Shown piece by piece: positions 24,836 through 33,396 of a stretch of DNA of 42,876 nucleotides. Position numbers and translations under genes: made by a program. Under the pieces are notes generated by a model that ran no database searches, had not been told where the DNA came from, and saw nothing but the letters and a program-made list of their open reading frames with translations. The DNA is from Bacteroidales bacterium (GTDB lineage Bacteria; Bacteroidota; Bacteroidia; Bacteroidales; UBA932), in contig JAFTGA010000057.1 of the NCBI GenBank assembly GCA_017458145.1, positions 1-42,876 of the forward strand, given 5' to 3'. Position 1 is the stretch's first letter, and each line of letters starts with the position of its first letter.

Positions 24836-26314
24836 CTATTCCTTTTTCAACTCCGTAGCCGGATTCGTCCGGGCTGCCCGCAGCGTCTGCCAGAGCACGG
24901 AAACAAAGGAAACGGCCAGGATCAGCAGCACTGCCACGGCGAGAATCCACCACCAGCCGCTGATCCGCTCGGGATAATATTCCAAGAAGCGCCGGACCAG
25001 CATGACGCCGGCCGGTACGCCCAGGGCCAGAGCGGACTGGACGACGATGCTGACCTGGTTGAACCCCATTTTCCGCCTGCGGCGGATCCGGCCGGAGACA
25101 ACATCCAGCGGGAGCCATGATGCCAGGGAAAAGGCCGGGAGAAGCCCGACCAGACCACCGATCCCCAGGACGGAGACGAGACCCAGCAACAAGAAGAACC
25201 CATCGAAATGTGCCCGCAACGGGACCGTCAGCCCGACAGGCCGGATACTGTTCAGCACCGGACCCACCGCCCAGGCCAGCAGCGCGGCCAGCACGAAACA
25301 CACGAGCACGAACAGGGCGGACTCGCGCACGACACGCCGGACCACACCGCCCCGCGACTCTCCGACCAGCCGGCGCGTCGCCATCTCCTTCGCCCGGCCC
25401 CCGCAGGCGGCCAGACTGAGATTGATATAATTCAGCACAGCAAAAGCGAGCAGGAGCAGCCCCAGGATCACAAGGACCACCAGATAAAGGCGGTTGCCGT
25501 GGCGGATCCCCAGCGAGCGCATCTCCGAAGCGAAAAACAGGTCCTCATACGGGGTCAGCATCGGTCCCTCCCTTTCATCCTTGTTCAAGAACCATCCGCA
25601 CAACTTCAAATACTTGGCAGAGACTTCCTGAATATCCGCCTGGGGTGTGGTCCGGGCCAGCAGATGGACCATCATGCCCGTCCCGGTATGACGCAAATCC
25701 GAATCGCGATAGGCCCGCACGGCCGGAATGGGTGCCTGGAAACTGACCAGAAAATCAAAATCATCCAGAATCGTAAAGGACGGATCCTCAACCACGCCGA
25801 CGATGGAGGAAAGGACGGTCTCCGCACCCCGTTCGTCACGCCCGGAGACGCTGCGCATTTCCAGCATCTTGTCCAGAGGCTCCTGCCCAGGAAAGAACTT
25901 GCGTGCGGCGGATTCCGTGACCAGGACACCCGGACCAGCCTTGAAAAGATCCAAACTGCCGGAACGCAGATCCTGCGGGACCATTTCCAGCAACCCTGCA
26001 TCCGCCAGCATGATCCGGGCTCGGTGAGGCTCCCCGTCAATCAGGATATTCATTTCAGCACGCACGAAAGCCGCCGTCTGCAGCAGTTCCGGAAGCGCGG
26101 CGAGTTCTTCCTGCTGCCGGTATTCCAACACGGGATCCGAGGGCGGACCGAGCAGGTACAGGTTTTCCTGTCCGTCAGGAGCACGGGAAATACGCAGCTG
26201 ATCCCGGATGGACGTGCCGATAATGACCACGAAGGCCAGGCTCACGATGAGCCCGGTCGCTTCGATGGCAGTGTACAGTTTGTTGCGGGAAAGGAACTTC
26301 AGGTAGGATTTCAT
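24836..26314 (-). CDS. ABC transporter permease, FtsX/MacB type, internally shortened
   Basis: This inner membrane permease has 492 residues; Bacteroidetes relatives usually have about 780-800 with two PCD-FtsX halves. The first half is complete: one helix near residues 14-34, a periplasmic PCD domain, then three helices at about 277-300, 333-355 and 373-395. Of the second half only the entry helix (QVSIVVQSALALGVPAG) and the last helix remain (ISGWWWILAVAVLLILAVSF, then LWQTLRAARTNPATELKKE). The second periplasmic domain and two helices between them are missing without a frame break. The start codon abuts the stop of the ATPase gene, so both are translated together. Confidence 0.88.
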   Translation of the reverse strand: MKSYLKFLSRNKLYTAIEATGLIVSLAFVVIIGTSIRDQLRISRAPDGQENLYLLGPPSDPVLEYRQQEELAALPELLQTAAFVRAEMNILIDGEPHRARIMLADAGLLEMVPQDLRSGSLDLFKAGPGVLVTESAARKFFPGQEPLDKMLEMRSVSGRDERGAETVLSSIVGVVEDPSFTILDDFDFLVSFQAPIPAVRAYRDSDLRHTGTGMMVHLLARTTPQADIQEVSAKYLKLCGWFLNKDEREGPMLTPYEDLFFASEMRSLGIRHGNRLYLVVLVILGLLLLAFAVLNYINLSLAACGGRAKEMATRRLVGESRGGVVRRVVRESALFVLVCFVLAALLAWAVGPVLNSIRPVGLTVPLRAHFDGFFLLLGLVSVLGIGGLVGLLPAFSLASWLPLDVVSGRIRRRRKMGFNQVSIVVQSALALGVPAGVMLVRRFLEYYPERISGWWWILAVAVLLILAVSFVSVLWQTLRAARTNPATELKKE

Positions 26315-26995
26315 TTACAGTTCATTTTTCACGTCGGAGACGATCTGCCCGTCGAAGAGGTCGATCGTGCGCTGGGCGCAGGCGGCATCTTTCTGGGAGT
26401 GGGTCACCATCACGATGGTGGTGCCTTCGGCGTTGAGTTCTTTCAGCAGGTCCATCACTTCCTTGCCGTTCTTGGAGTCGAGGTTGCCGGTGGGCTCATC
26501 TGCGAGGATCAGCTTGGGACCGGCCACGACGGCACGGGCGATGGCGACGCGCTGCTGCTGGCCGCCGGAGAGCTGCTGCGGGAAATGCTGGGCACGGTGA
26601 CTGATGGCCATCCGCTTCATGATGTCCGTGACCTTGGCCTTGCGCTCGGCGGCGCTGATGTTCAGGTAGCGCAGCGGCAGCTCAATGTTCTCATACACAT
26701 TCAGTTCGTCGATGAGGTTGAAGCTCTGGAACACGAAACCGATGTTGCCCTTGCGGAACTTGGTGCGCTCTTTCTCCTTCAATCCACCGACTTCGGTGCC
26801 GAGGAGCTCGTAGCTTCCGCTGGTGGGATTGTCCAGCAGGCCGAGGATGTTGAGCAGCGTGGACTTGCCGCAGCCCGAAGGGCCCATGATGGCGACGAAC
26901 TCGCCGTCCTTGATTTCAAACGATACGCCGTTGAGGGCCGTGGTCTCGATTTCTTCCGTCCGGAAGATCTTGGAAAGGTTGGAAACTTTGATCAT
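26315..26995 (-). CDS. ABC transporter ATP-binding protein, MacB/LolD type
   Basis: The 226-residue ATPase drives the neighbouring FtsX-type permease. It has Walker A (GPSGCGKST), the Q-loop (FVFQSFNLID), the signature LSGGQQQRVAIARA, Walker B (LILADEPTGNLD) and the switch His (VMVTHSQKDA). The start at 26993-26995 (MIKVSNLSK) is chosen; three codons upstream is another ATG. It is the third gene of the minus-strand TolC, membrane-fusion, ATPase, permease operon, which fits an exporter of the MacAB-TolC kind. Confidence 0.95.
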   Translation of the reverse strand: MIKVSNLSKIFRTEEIETTALNGVSFEIKDGEFVAIMGPSGCGKSTLLNILGLLDNPTSGSYELLGTEVGGLKEKERTKFRKGNIGFVFQSFNLIDELNVYENIELPLRYLNISAAERKAKVTDIMKRMAISHRAQHFPQQLSGGQQQRVAIARAVVAGPKLILADEPTGNLDSKNGKEVMDLLKELNAEGTTIVMVTHSQKDAACAQRTIDLFDGQIVSDVKNEL

Positions 26996-27029
26996 AATTA
27001 TCAATTTATTTGTTACTATTCTTTTTTAG

Positions 27030-27089
27030 ATGCCCGATCCGGTCGGGCATGACGGCTATTCGTCATCGCCGGCTTGACCGGGAATCTCA
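27030..27089. repeat. REP-like palindromic element inside the exporter operon
   Basis: The gap between the fusion-protein and ATPase genes holds the perfect palindrome ATGCCCGA-TCCGG-TCGGGCAT (27030-27050). Next to it is a second GC-rich module with GTCATCGCCGGCTTGACCGG, which runs into the stop codon of the fusion protein. Modules of this kind (GTCAT...GCCCGA...TCGGGCAT) recur in intergenic DNA of many bacteria. That it is repeated in this genome cannot be seen here. Confidence 0.5.
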
Positions 27090-28343
27090 AAACACCAGCA
27101 CATCACTGTCGCCATAGGTGTCATAGCCGGAGGTGATGACCTTCTCGCCGGGCTCCAGGCCTTCGAGAACCTCGTAGTACTGGGGATTTTGCCTGCCGAT
27201 ACGGATCTCTCTTTTGACGGCTTTGGTGCCCTCTTTGTTAACAACATAGATCCATTTTCCGCCGGTTTTCTGGTAGAAGGTGCCGCGGGGGATGATGACG
27301 GCCTCTTCCGGCTGGCCCAGCTGAAGGTTCAGGTAGTAGGTCTGGCCGGCGCGGATGTTCTCCGGCTGCTCGCCGTCGAACTTGAAATCGGCCTTGAATT
27401 TGCCGTCACGCACCTCCGGATACACTTTGCGGATGCTGGTGGAATAGGTCTCGCCCTGCCGTTCGAACGTGGCCTCCAGGCCCGCCACCACGCGGTCGAT
27501 GTAGTGCTCGTCAATCTGAGCCTCAACCTTGTAGGTGCCCACGGAATTGATCTGGCCGATCTTGGTGCCGCTGGCGATGCTCTGGCCCAGGACGACGTCC
27601 AGCAGGCCCAGTTCGCCGTCGATCGGCGCCTTGACGACGAGGTTGCTCTTGCGCCTGCGGATCATCTGCATATTGAGTTGCATGTTCTCCAGGGATTCCT
27701 CCATGCGGTCGATCTGCGTGCCGCGGTAGAGACTGTCCTGCTTGGAGCGCTCGGCCATCAAGTCGTATTTCTGCTTGGCCAGCCTGTAGTCCTCTTCGGC
27801 CTTCAGGTATTCTTCCCGGGCGATGAGTTTGTCCTCGTAGAGCGCCTTCTGCTGCTCATAGGCACGCCGCAGGCGGTCCACCTGCATGCCGTACTCCAGC
27901 ACGTTCTGACGTACGTCCAGCTTCTGCTGCTCCATCTGGATCTGCGTGTTGCGGAGGATGTTCTCCTTCTCCGCCAGCTCGGCTTCGGAATTCAGGATCT
28001 GCAGGTCCAGGTTGTCGTTATTGAGAATCAAGATGGCGTCGCCAGCCTTCACCGGCGAGCCCTCCTCGATGAGGATCGTCTGGACGATGCCGCCCTCCTG
28101 GGGACTCAGCTGGATAGTCGTCATCGGCTGCACGCGCCCGCTGATGCGGATGTAGTCGTTGAACTCGCCCCGCTGGGCGGCACTCACCATGATGCTGTCC
28201 TTATCCACCCGCAGCGTCTTGTTGTTCGGCCGCGCAATCAGATACACGATGAACGTGAGCAGCAGCGCCCCCAGCCACCAGGGCAGGGCCTTCCTGGTAA
28301 ACGCCACGCGCCATCCGGTCTTCTTTTCGATAATCTTGTCCAT
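27087..28343 (-). CDS. Membrane fusion protein of ABC exporter (HlyD/MacA-like)
   Basis: The 418-residue periplasmic adaptor links the inner membrane ABC pair to TolC. An N-terminal membrane anchor lies at about 22-42 (WWLGALLLTFIVYLIA). It is followed by a biotinyl-lipoyl half (SGRVQPMTTIQLSPQEGG), a long coiled-coil hairpin at about 105-215 rich in Gln, Glu and Leu, the second lipoyl half (VVKAPIDGELGLLDVVLGQ) and beta-barrel domains to the end. The ATG at 28341-28343 (MDKIIEKK) is one base from the tolC stop, so the genes are tightly coupled. Its stop lies in a REP-like element. Confidence 0.93.
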   Translation of the reverse strand: MDKIIEKKTGWRVAFTRKALPWWLGALLLTFIVYLIARPNNKTLRVDKDSIMVSAAQRGEFNDYIRISGRVQPMTTIQLSPQEGGIVQTILIEEGSPVKAGDAILILNNDNLDLQILNSEAELAEKENILRNTQIQMEQQKLDVRQNVLEYGMQVDRLRRAYEQQKALYEDKLIAREEYLKAEEDYRLAKQKYDLMAERSKQDSLYRGTQIDRMEESLENMQLNMQMIRRRKSNLVVKAPIDGELGLLDVVLGQSIASGTKIGQINSVGTYKVEAQIDEHYIDRVVAGLEATFERQGETYSTSIRKVYPEVRDGKFKADFKFDGEQPENIRAGQTYYLNLQLGQPEEAVIIPRGTFYQKTGGKWIYVVNKEGTKAVKREIRIGRQNPQYYEVLEGLEPGEKVITSGYDTYGDSDVLVF

Positions 28344-28344
28344 A

Positions 28345-29679
28345 TTACTGATCAATATATTCAATTCCACTGTAGTATTTCACCACCGCCTGCTTGATGA
28401 GGTATTTGAGGAGGCTTTCCATCTCGTCCGCCCGGGCCTTGAGGTAATTGTTGCTGGCCGTCTGGTACTCCAGCGGGGAGATCAGCCCCTGCTCCAGCTT
28501 CTTGAGATTGAGGGCGTAGGCCTCGGACTGGACCTCGGCCTTGCGCCGGGCCTGCTGCCAGGCCGAAGCGCTGCCGTCCCGGTCGCGGACCGCCCGGCGC
28601 ACCTCGCTCTCCACATCACGCTGCGCCTGGTCGTATTCCGCCTCGGCTTTCTTCAGGGCATTGCGCTTACGGCCGATGGCGGACTGGCGCGAGAGCCGGT
28701 TGAAAATCGGCACATTCAACGTCAGGGCGACATATTCGCCGCCGTTGGTCCGGAGCATCTCCCAGTAAGGCGTCGTCTGGTTGCCCTGATAGCTGTAGTA
28801 GCTGGTGCTCCATCCGCCGTTCAGGCTGAGCGAAGGGAGGAGTTGCCAGCGGGCCGTGTTCAGTTCGCGCCGCGCATTCTCCACGCCCCAGGCGGCCAGC
28901 AGGACGGCCGGGTCGTGCTGCAGGGCGAAGCCTGCCACGGCATCCGCATCAAGGGACTCCTCCGACCACATCGGCACCGCGGTATCAATGGTCAGTTCCT
29001 CCCCTGTCGGCCAGAACATCAGGTCGGCCAGGGTCATCTTCTCGCTTTCATATTGGTTGGCTGCATTGATCAGATTGTACTGCCTGTCCGCCAGGTCGGC
29101 CTCCATCTGAATCACGTCCGCGTGGCCTTTCTGCCCCAGTTCCTCCTGGCGGCGCGCCTTGACCAGGGTCTGCTCCGCCGTCGCCACCTGCTCCTCGCAC
29201 GCCTCGCACAGCCGCTTGTAATACAGCACGTTGCAGTACGCTTCCATGACCGCGAGGCAGATGTCCGCCTCCACCTGTTTCTCCCGGGTCCGGCCCATCT
29301 TGAGCGAGGTCCGGGAAATCCGGAGGTTGTTGACGGCGGAGAAGCCGTTGAACAGCGTAATGCCGGCGGACAGGGCGTATCCGTTGTTGAAGGAGACGGT
29401 GTTGATGTAAGTGTTCGTCTCAGGATCGATATTGCGGCCGAAATTGTAACTGGCAGACGAAGACGCATTCAACGTCGGGAGGAAGGCCGACAGGATGGCG
29501 TCCCGCCGTGCGAGTTGCGCATCCCCTGTCGCCGCCTGCTGGATCCGCACCTTGGTAGAATGGGAGACGGCATACTGCATACAGTCCCGCAGGGTCATGG
29601 CCTGCTGTCCCCGGGCCTCCGTCCCGATGACGGAGGCCGCAGCAATAACAGCTATGCTTATGAAAAAGTTATGTCTCAT
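28345..29679 (-). CDS. TolC-family outer membrane efflux protein
   Basis: This 444-residue protein forms the outer membrane exit duct of the exporter. It has a signal peptide (MRHNFFISIAVIAAASVIGT, with cleavage near EARGQ) and starts its mature part with the family pattern MTLRDCMQYAVSHSTKV. Two OEP repeats of long helices follow, with NGFSAVNNLRISRTSL in the first and FNRLSRQSAIGRKRNALKKA in the second. It is the first gene of the operon. The ATG at 29677-29679 is chosen because it begins the signal peptide; 25 residues upstream in the same frame do not fit. Confidence 0.94.
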   Translation of the reverse strand: MRHNFFISIAVIAAASVIGTEARGQQAMTLRDCMQYAVSHSTKVRIQQAATGDAQLARRDAILSAFLPTLNASSSASYNFGRNIDPETNTYINTVSFNNGYALSAGITLFNGFSAVNNLRISRTSLKMGRTREKQVEADICLAVMEAYCNVLYYKRLCEACEEQVATAEQTLVKARRQEELGQKGHADVIQMEADLADRQYNLINAANQYESEKMTLADLMFWPTGEELTIDTAVPMWSEESLDADAVAGFALQHDPAVLLAAWGVENARRELNTARWQLLPSLSLNGGWSTSYYSYQGNQTTPYWEMLRTNGGEYVALTLNVPIFNRLSRQSAIGRKRNALKKAEAEYDQAQRDVESEVRRAVRDRDGSASAWQQARRKAEVQSEAYALNLKKLEQGLISPLEYQTASNNYLKARADEMESLLKYLIKQAVVKYYSGIEYIDQ

Positions 29680-29740
29680 GCCTTCCCTCCCCAGCATGCG
29701 CCGTGCCACAAAACATATAACACTGAAAGACAGACATATA

Positions 29741-29748
29741 CAAAAATA
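29741..29748 (-). promoter_or_regulatory. Predicted -7 box of the exporter operon
   Basis: The minus strand reads TATTTTTG, a full match to TAnnTTTG, about 62 bp before the tolC start. The -33 position falls in the CTTTACAC palindrome at 29761-29784, so a protein bound there would affect the exporter promoter. Confidence 0.45.
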
Positions 29749-29760
29749 GCTCAAAAACAG

Positions 29761-30062
29761 AAAGTGTAAAGAACTTTACACTTTCTTTACACTTTACAGT
29801 CTTTTACACCCCCTCCCATCCCCCGAACACCTCCGACCAACCCCTATCAAAACCAAACAATTAGCCCTTTCTCGTTTATCGTTACCTATTGTTTCTTATG
29901 CTTCTTTTCGTTATATTTGTACCACATTTGCACCTTTAGGGTGTAGTGTAAAGACTTGACGGGCAAAAAACTGCGGACCACCCTAAATATTCCGCTGCCT
30001 TTACATCAGTTTACAAAAACACGCCCCAAACACTCTTTACACACCCTAAAAATATTGTAAAG
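29761..30062. repeat. Left-end CTTTACAC cluster in the 383-bp gap before the regulator gene
   Basis: This gene-free stretch between tolC and the HTH gene starts with an inverted repeat, AAAGTGTAAAG (29761-29771) and CTTTACACTTT (29774-29784). Further CTTTACAC or GTGTAAAG copies lie at 29785-29792, 29801-29809 (one extra T), 29946-29953, 29999-30006 (CTTTACAT), 30035-30042 and 30055-30062 (TTGTAAAG, touching the start codon). CCCTAAA words occur near 29934, 29981 and 30045. They could be arm sites of the recombinase or operators of the four-HTH protein. Confidence 0.6.
29888..29919 (+). promoter_or_regulatory. Predicted promoter of the HTH-recombinase operon
   Basis: ATTG (29888-29891) and TATATTTG (29912-29919) are separated by 20 bp, a near-ideal Bacteroidetes promoter. 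The transcript would start near 29926, with a leader of about 137 nt that holds four of the CTTTACAC-type sites, which fits autoregulation. Confidence 0.6.
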
Positions 30063-31145
30063 ATGGAAACGATAGAGAGAATACTTGGGCACGAGATTCC
30101 CATCCTGCCGGAACCCTTGCTCCCGGAGTCCGAACTGCGGCCGCTCACCGAGGCCGACTATCAGCGGCTCTTCGAGGAGTTCTGCGCTGCTCCCATCAGT
30201 ACCCTCCCTCCAGAGTTCTGGACCGAGACCACCACAGACAAACCGGTAAGCATAACTCCCGCCGAAGAAACCCAGGCGGCCACACCGCAGCGCCCCCGCC
30301 GCCATCATCTCACCGACCAGGAGAAATCCATCACCGCCCTCAAAGGCGAGCGCTACGTCAGCATCTCCGCTGCAGCCAGGATCCTCCACGTCACCCGACC
30401 CACCATCTACGCGATGATTGACCGCGGCGACCTCCAGCTTATCAAACTCGGCCCCCGCACCAACCGCATCGACCTTCAGGGCATCACCGACCAGCGCAAC
30501 TCCTTCCCGCCGGCCAAAACCCCGAAGAAGAAACTTGAAGATGAGCGCAAGAAATACATCTCCGCCCACGAAGCCGCTCTCAAATTCCGCAAGGACGAAA
30601 AGACCATCAAGGCCCGCGCCGCCGAAGCCGGAGTCGCCCTGGCCTGGTTCGACGGCACCGCCCACTACGGCCGCAAAGGCCTGGAGAAACTCTTCCCGGG
30701 AGAGAAGGAGAAACACGACTATCTCACGGTAGCGCAGCTCGCCGAAGAGTGCGGCATCTCCAAGCAGACCGTCTATGACTTCATCCACGACCACAAGCTG
30801 CCCCGCAAGCGCGAAGGCCGCACCGTCCTCATTGACCGCAAGGTCTGGGAGAAAGCCCGCAAAGGCGCCGTAACCCTGGCCGACGGAAAAGAAGTCAACT
30901 ACAAGGAACTCCAGCGCCAGTGCGCCGAAGCCCGCAACCTGGGCTACGTCACCATCAGCGACGCCGGGCGCGACTTCGGTATCCACCGCGGCCACCTCTA
31001 CTACTACGCCAAGAAACACAAGCTCAAGACCCTCAAAATCGGCGGCCAGGTATTTTACGAAAAAAAGCAACTCTATAAAATCTTGAAGGAAGAATATGTC
31101 AGCGACCAAAGTAACACTCCGGAAACGGGAACTCCCAAGCGGTAA
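30063..31145 (+). CDS. Regulator/excisionase-like protein with four tandem HTH domains
   Basis: This 360-residue DNA-binding protein appears to contain four copies of the MerR/excisionase-type HTH (HTH_17). They are YVSISAAARILHVTRPTIYA (about 97), YISAHEAALKFRKDEKTIKA (about 163), YLTVAQLAEECGISKQTVYD (about 221) and YVTISDAGRDFGIHRGHLYY (about 297), each followed by a basic strand region such as LPRKREGRTVLIDRKVW. The N-terminal 85 residues are acidic and proline-rich. Excisionases usually have a single such domain, so this layout is unusual. The gene overlaps the recombinase start by 50 bp. It likely bends or marks the repeated sites upstream of itself and sets integration against excision (inference). 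Confidence 0.82.
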   Translation: METIERILGHEIPILPEPLLPESELRPLTEADYQRLFEEFCAAPISTLPPEFWTETTTDKPVSITPAEETQAATPQRPRRHHLTDQEKSITALKGERYVSISAAARILHVTRPTIYAMIDRGDLQLIKLGPRTNRIDLQGITDQRNSFPPAKTPKKKLEDERKKYISAHEAALKFRKDEKTIKARAAEAGVALAWFDGTAHYGRKGLEKLFPGEKEKHDYLTVAQLAEECGISKQTVYDFIHDHKLPRKREGRTVLIDRKVWEKARKGAVTLADGKEVNYKELQRQCAEARNLGYVTISDAGRDFGIHRGHLYYYAKKHKLKTLKIGGQVFYEKKQLYKILKEEYVSDQSNTPETGTPKR

Positions 31146-32211
31146 GATCACCCTCTACCTGGACTTCTACCCGCCCGTGCGCAACCCCCGCACCGGCGAG
31201 CTCAGCCGCAGGGAATACCTGGGCATCTACCTGTTCAAGAAACCCAAAGACGCCACAGAGCGCAAAAGCAACAACGAGAAACTCCAGATTGCCGAGGCCA
31301 TCCGATCCGAGCGCGAGATTGCCATTCTCAAGGAGCAGTTCGGCTTCGCCGACCGCAACCGTGGCAAAGTGGACTTCATCCAGTACTTCCAGGACATAGC
31401 CAACGAACCGGGAAATTATGCCAGCGGCGCCTTCAAGCACTTCTTCCGCTTCACCGGCGGCAAATGCACCATCGCCGACGTCACTCTCGAACTCTGCCAG
31501 GAATTCCGCGAATACCTCCTCTCCGGAGAAGCCAGCCTCGACGACAAACGCTTCGTCTCCCACAACGGCGCCTCCCACCTCTGGATGTACTTCAAGATGG
31601 TCGTCCGCCGCGCCCAGCGCGACAAACTCATCACCGACGACATCGTCTCCCGGCTGGACTCCATCTCCGTAGCCCCCGTCCACAAGGAATACCTCACCAT
31701 CGAGGAAGTCCGCCGACTGGCCGCCACCCCCTGCGAAGACGAGCAGGTCAAGCGCGCCAGCCTCCTTGCCTGCCTCTGCGGCCTCCGCATCTCCGACATC
31801 GAGAGCCTCACCTGGGACAACGTCATCATCGCCCCCGACCAGGGCTACGCCCTCAAAGTCATCACCCAGAAGACCGGCGCCTACGCCGTCATCCCCATCA
31901 ACGAAGAAGCCTACAGCCTCCTGGGCGAACGCAAGGAAGGTCCCATCTTCGACCAGCTCCACCGCGGCACCCTCAACCGCCGCATCGCCCGTTGGGTAAA
32001 AGCCGCCGGCATCGACAAGCACATCACCTTCCACAACTTCCGCCACACCTACGCCACCATCCTGGCCAGCAACGGGACATCCATCTACACCGTCTCCAAA
32101 CTCCTCACGCACTCCAACGTCACCACCACGCAGATCTACGCCGACATCGTGGACGAGGAAAGGCGCAAGGCCGCGGAATCCATCAAGATAGGAATCAAAA
32201 CAGAAAAATAG
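31096..32211 (+). CDS. int: Tyrosine site-specific recombinase (integrase)
   Basis: The 371-residue recombinase integrates and excises the element. An N-terminal arm-binding segment (KRELPSGKITLYLDFYPPV) and a SAM-like core-binding domain (about 95-195) precede the catalytic domain. The active residues are Arg231 (CGLRISDIESL), Lys259 (TQKTGAY), His313 and Arg316 (HNFRHTYATIL), His339 (LLTHSNVTT) and Tyr348 (QIYADI). The set is complete, so the enzyme should be active. The ATG at 31096 follows GGAAG and lies inside the end of the HTH gene, which suggests coupled translation. Type and length are those of Bacteroidetes element integrases. Confidence 0.95.
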   Translation: MSATKVTLRKRELPSGKITLYLDFYPPVRNPRTGELSRREYLGIYLFKKPKDATERKSNNEKLQIAEAIRSEREIAILKEQFGFADRNRGKVDFIQYFQDIANEPGNYASGAFKHFFRFTGGKCTIADVTLELCQEFREYLLSGEASLDDKRFVSHNGASHLWMYFKMVVRRAQRDKLITDDIVSRLDSISVAPVHKEYLTIEEVRRLAATPCEDEQVKRASLLACLCGLRISDIESLTWDNVIIAPDQGYALKVITQKTGAYAVIPINEEAYSLLGERKEGPIFDQLHRGTLNRRIARWVKAAGIDKHITFHNFRHTYATILASNGTSIYTVSKLLTHSNVTTTQIYADIVDEERRKAAESIKIGIKTEK

Positions 32212-32217
32212 ACGCCT

Positions 32218-33252
32218 ATGAGAATCATACGACACTTCACGACCGTCGCAGACGTCATCGCCCAGGGCCCGGAATACGTGGCCCTCTATCGTCTGCTCCT
32301 TGAGATATATAGCCGGGGCCTCAACCCCGAAATGCGCTTCCTCGAATCCGACTTTCCATCCGTAACCCTCTGCAACTGCGCCAAGACCATCCTTGACGAG
32401 CTCCACACGGCCGATGACCTTGCCCCCTTCCTGGACAGCTACCACCGTCGTCTCAAGCCCACCCGCAAGTTCCGGAACCCCCGGACGGAAACCATCACCC
32501 GGCAGACCTACGACTGCCACCCCCATACCGGCGCCCAGCGCTGCGCCGTCATCGCCGCCGTCCTATACCTTGCAGAAGCCTCCGGCGCATTGAATGAAGA
32601 TCAGCTCCGTCAATACAAAGACTGGATCCTGCTCCACGCCGATGACTATCTCTTTGCAGACACCTTCATCGCCTCCATCCCGCCGCTCCGGCAGCTGAAG
32701 GAACCGATGCCGCCCACACCCCGGATGATGCTCACCAACTACGCCATCGCGCACTCCGTACTCGAGTCCGTGGACCGCGCCCTGGAGAGCAAGCCTGCCG
32801 CAGAACGGCCCCGCTTCCTGGACGCACTCATCCAGACCTTCCTCGGCGAACGGGAAAGCCTCAGAGACATCCTCGGCGGCATCCTGACCGCCCGGTACGA
32901 CGTCCTGGTTGCCGAAACCAAGGCCGAACAAGCCGGGGACGATGCCGGAAACACCCACGCCATACCGTCCGGCCAGCCCGGCGCGACCAGGCAGGCCACC
33001 GGCCGGCAGATCGGCATCCTCTTCTACTACCTCTTCAATGAACTCGGCATCGACTTCACCAACTCCGACAAGTCAGCCTGGGCCCGCCTCCTGAGCTTCA
33101 TCACCGGATACAGCGAGGAGACCCTCCGCAAGAAACTCGACTTCGATTTCGAGAACAAACAGGTACAGAAAGACCTCGGCACCGTCAAAGCGGAAATTCA
33201 GGAACTCTTCCCGGCCATCGCCCGAAAGATAGACAACGATAAGAAAATATAA
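32218..33252 (+). CDS. Element-encoded protein of unknown function
   Basis: I do not recognise this 344-residue protein. It begins 6 bp after the recombinase stop and is probably in the same transcript. No signal peptide, membrane segment or catalytic motif stands out. The N-terminal two thirds are helical and contain YDCHPHTGAQRCAVIAAVLY. After an Ala/Gly/Pro linker near residues 240-260 a compact C-terminal part follows (QIGILFYYLFNELGIDF, ITGYSEETLRKKLDFDFENK). Its place between recombinase and replication genes suggests an element function such as copy control. It is followed by a terminator. Confidence 0.78.
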   Translation: MRIIRHFTTVADVIAQGPEYVALYRLLLEIYSRGLNPEMRFLESDFPSVTLCNCAKTILDELHTADDLAPFLDSYHRRLKPTRKFRNPRTETITRQTYDCHPHTGAQRCAVIAAVLYLAEASGALNEDQLRQYKDWILLHADDYLFADTFIASIPPLRQLKEPMPPTPRMMLTNYAIAHSVLESVDRALESKPAAERPRFLDALIQTFLGERESLRDILGGILTARYDVLVAETKAEQAGDDAGNTHAIPSGQPGATRQATGRQIGILFYYLFNELGIDFTNSDKSAWARLLSFITGYSEETLRKKLDFDFENKQVQKDLGTVKAEIQELFPAIARKIDNDKKI

Positions 33253-33314
33253 CATTTGGGCTGCCTCCGGGCATCCCAAACCCAGCCCGGGCGGCATAGC
33301 CCCACTCTACATTT

Positions 33315-33344
33315 GCCAGCGAAACAACCGTCGCTGGCTTTTTT
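33315..33344 (+). terminator. Intrinsic terminator after the recombinase operon
   Basis: GCCAGCGA (33315-33322) pairs with TCGCTGGC (33331-33338), followed by TTTTTTA. It separates the HTH-recombinase-unknown operon from the replication genes. TACATTTG, a match to TAnnTTTG, overlaps its left arm (33308-33315) and could be a promoter for the next operon. Confidence 0.8.
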
Positions 33345-33396
33345 ATCCCCACAGGCGCCACGGGACAAAAAGGGCAGCGACACAAACAGTCAAGTT

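Noticed and set aside
31099-32526. 475-residue minus-strand frame opposite the recombinase
   Set aside because: The plus strand has all catalytic residues of a tyrosine recombinase; the opposite frame is low-complexity.
33308-33315. A small RNA made from TACATTTG and the following hairpin
   Set aside because: The box overlaps the terminator stem, so a transcript starting after it would not contain the whole hairpin.
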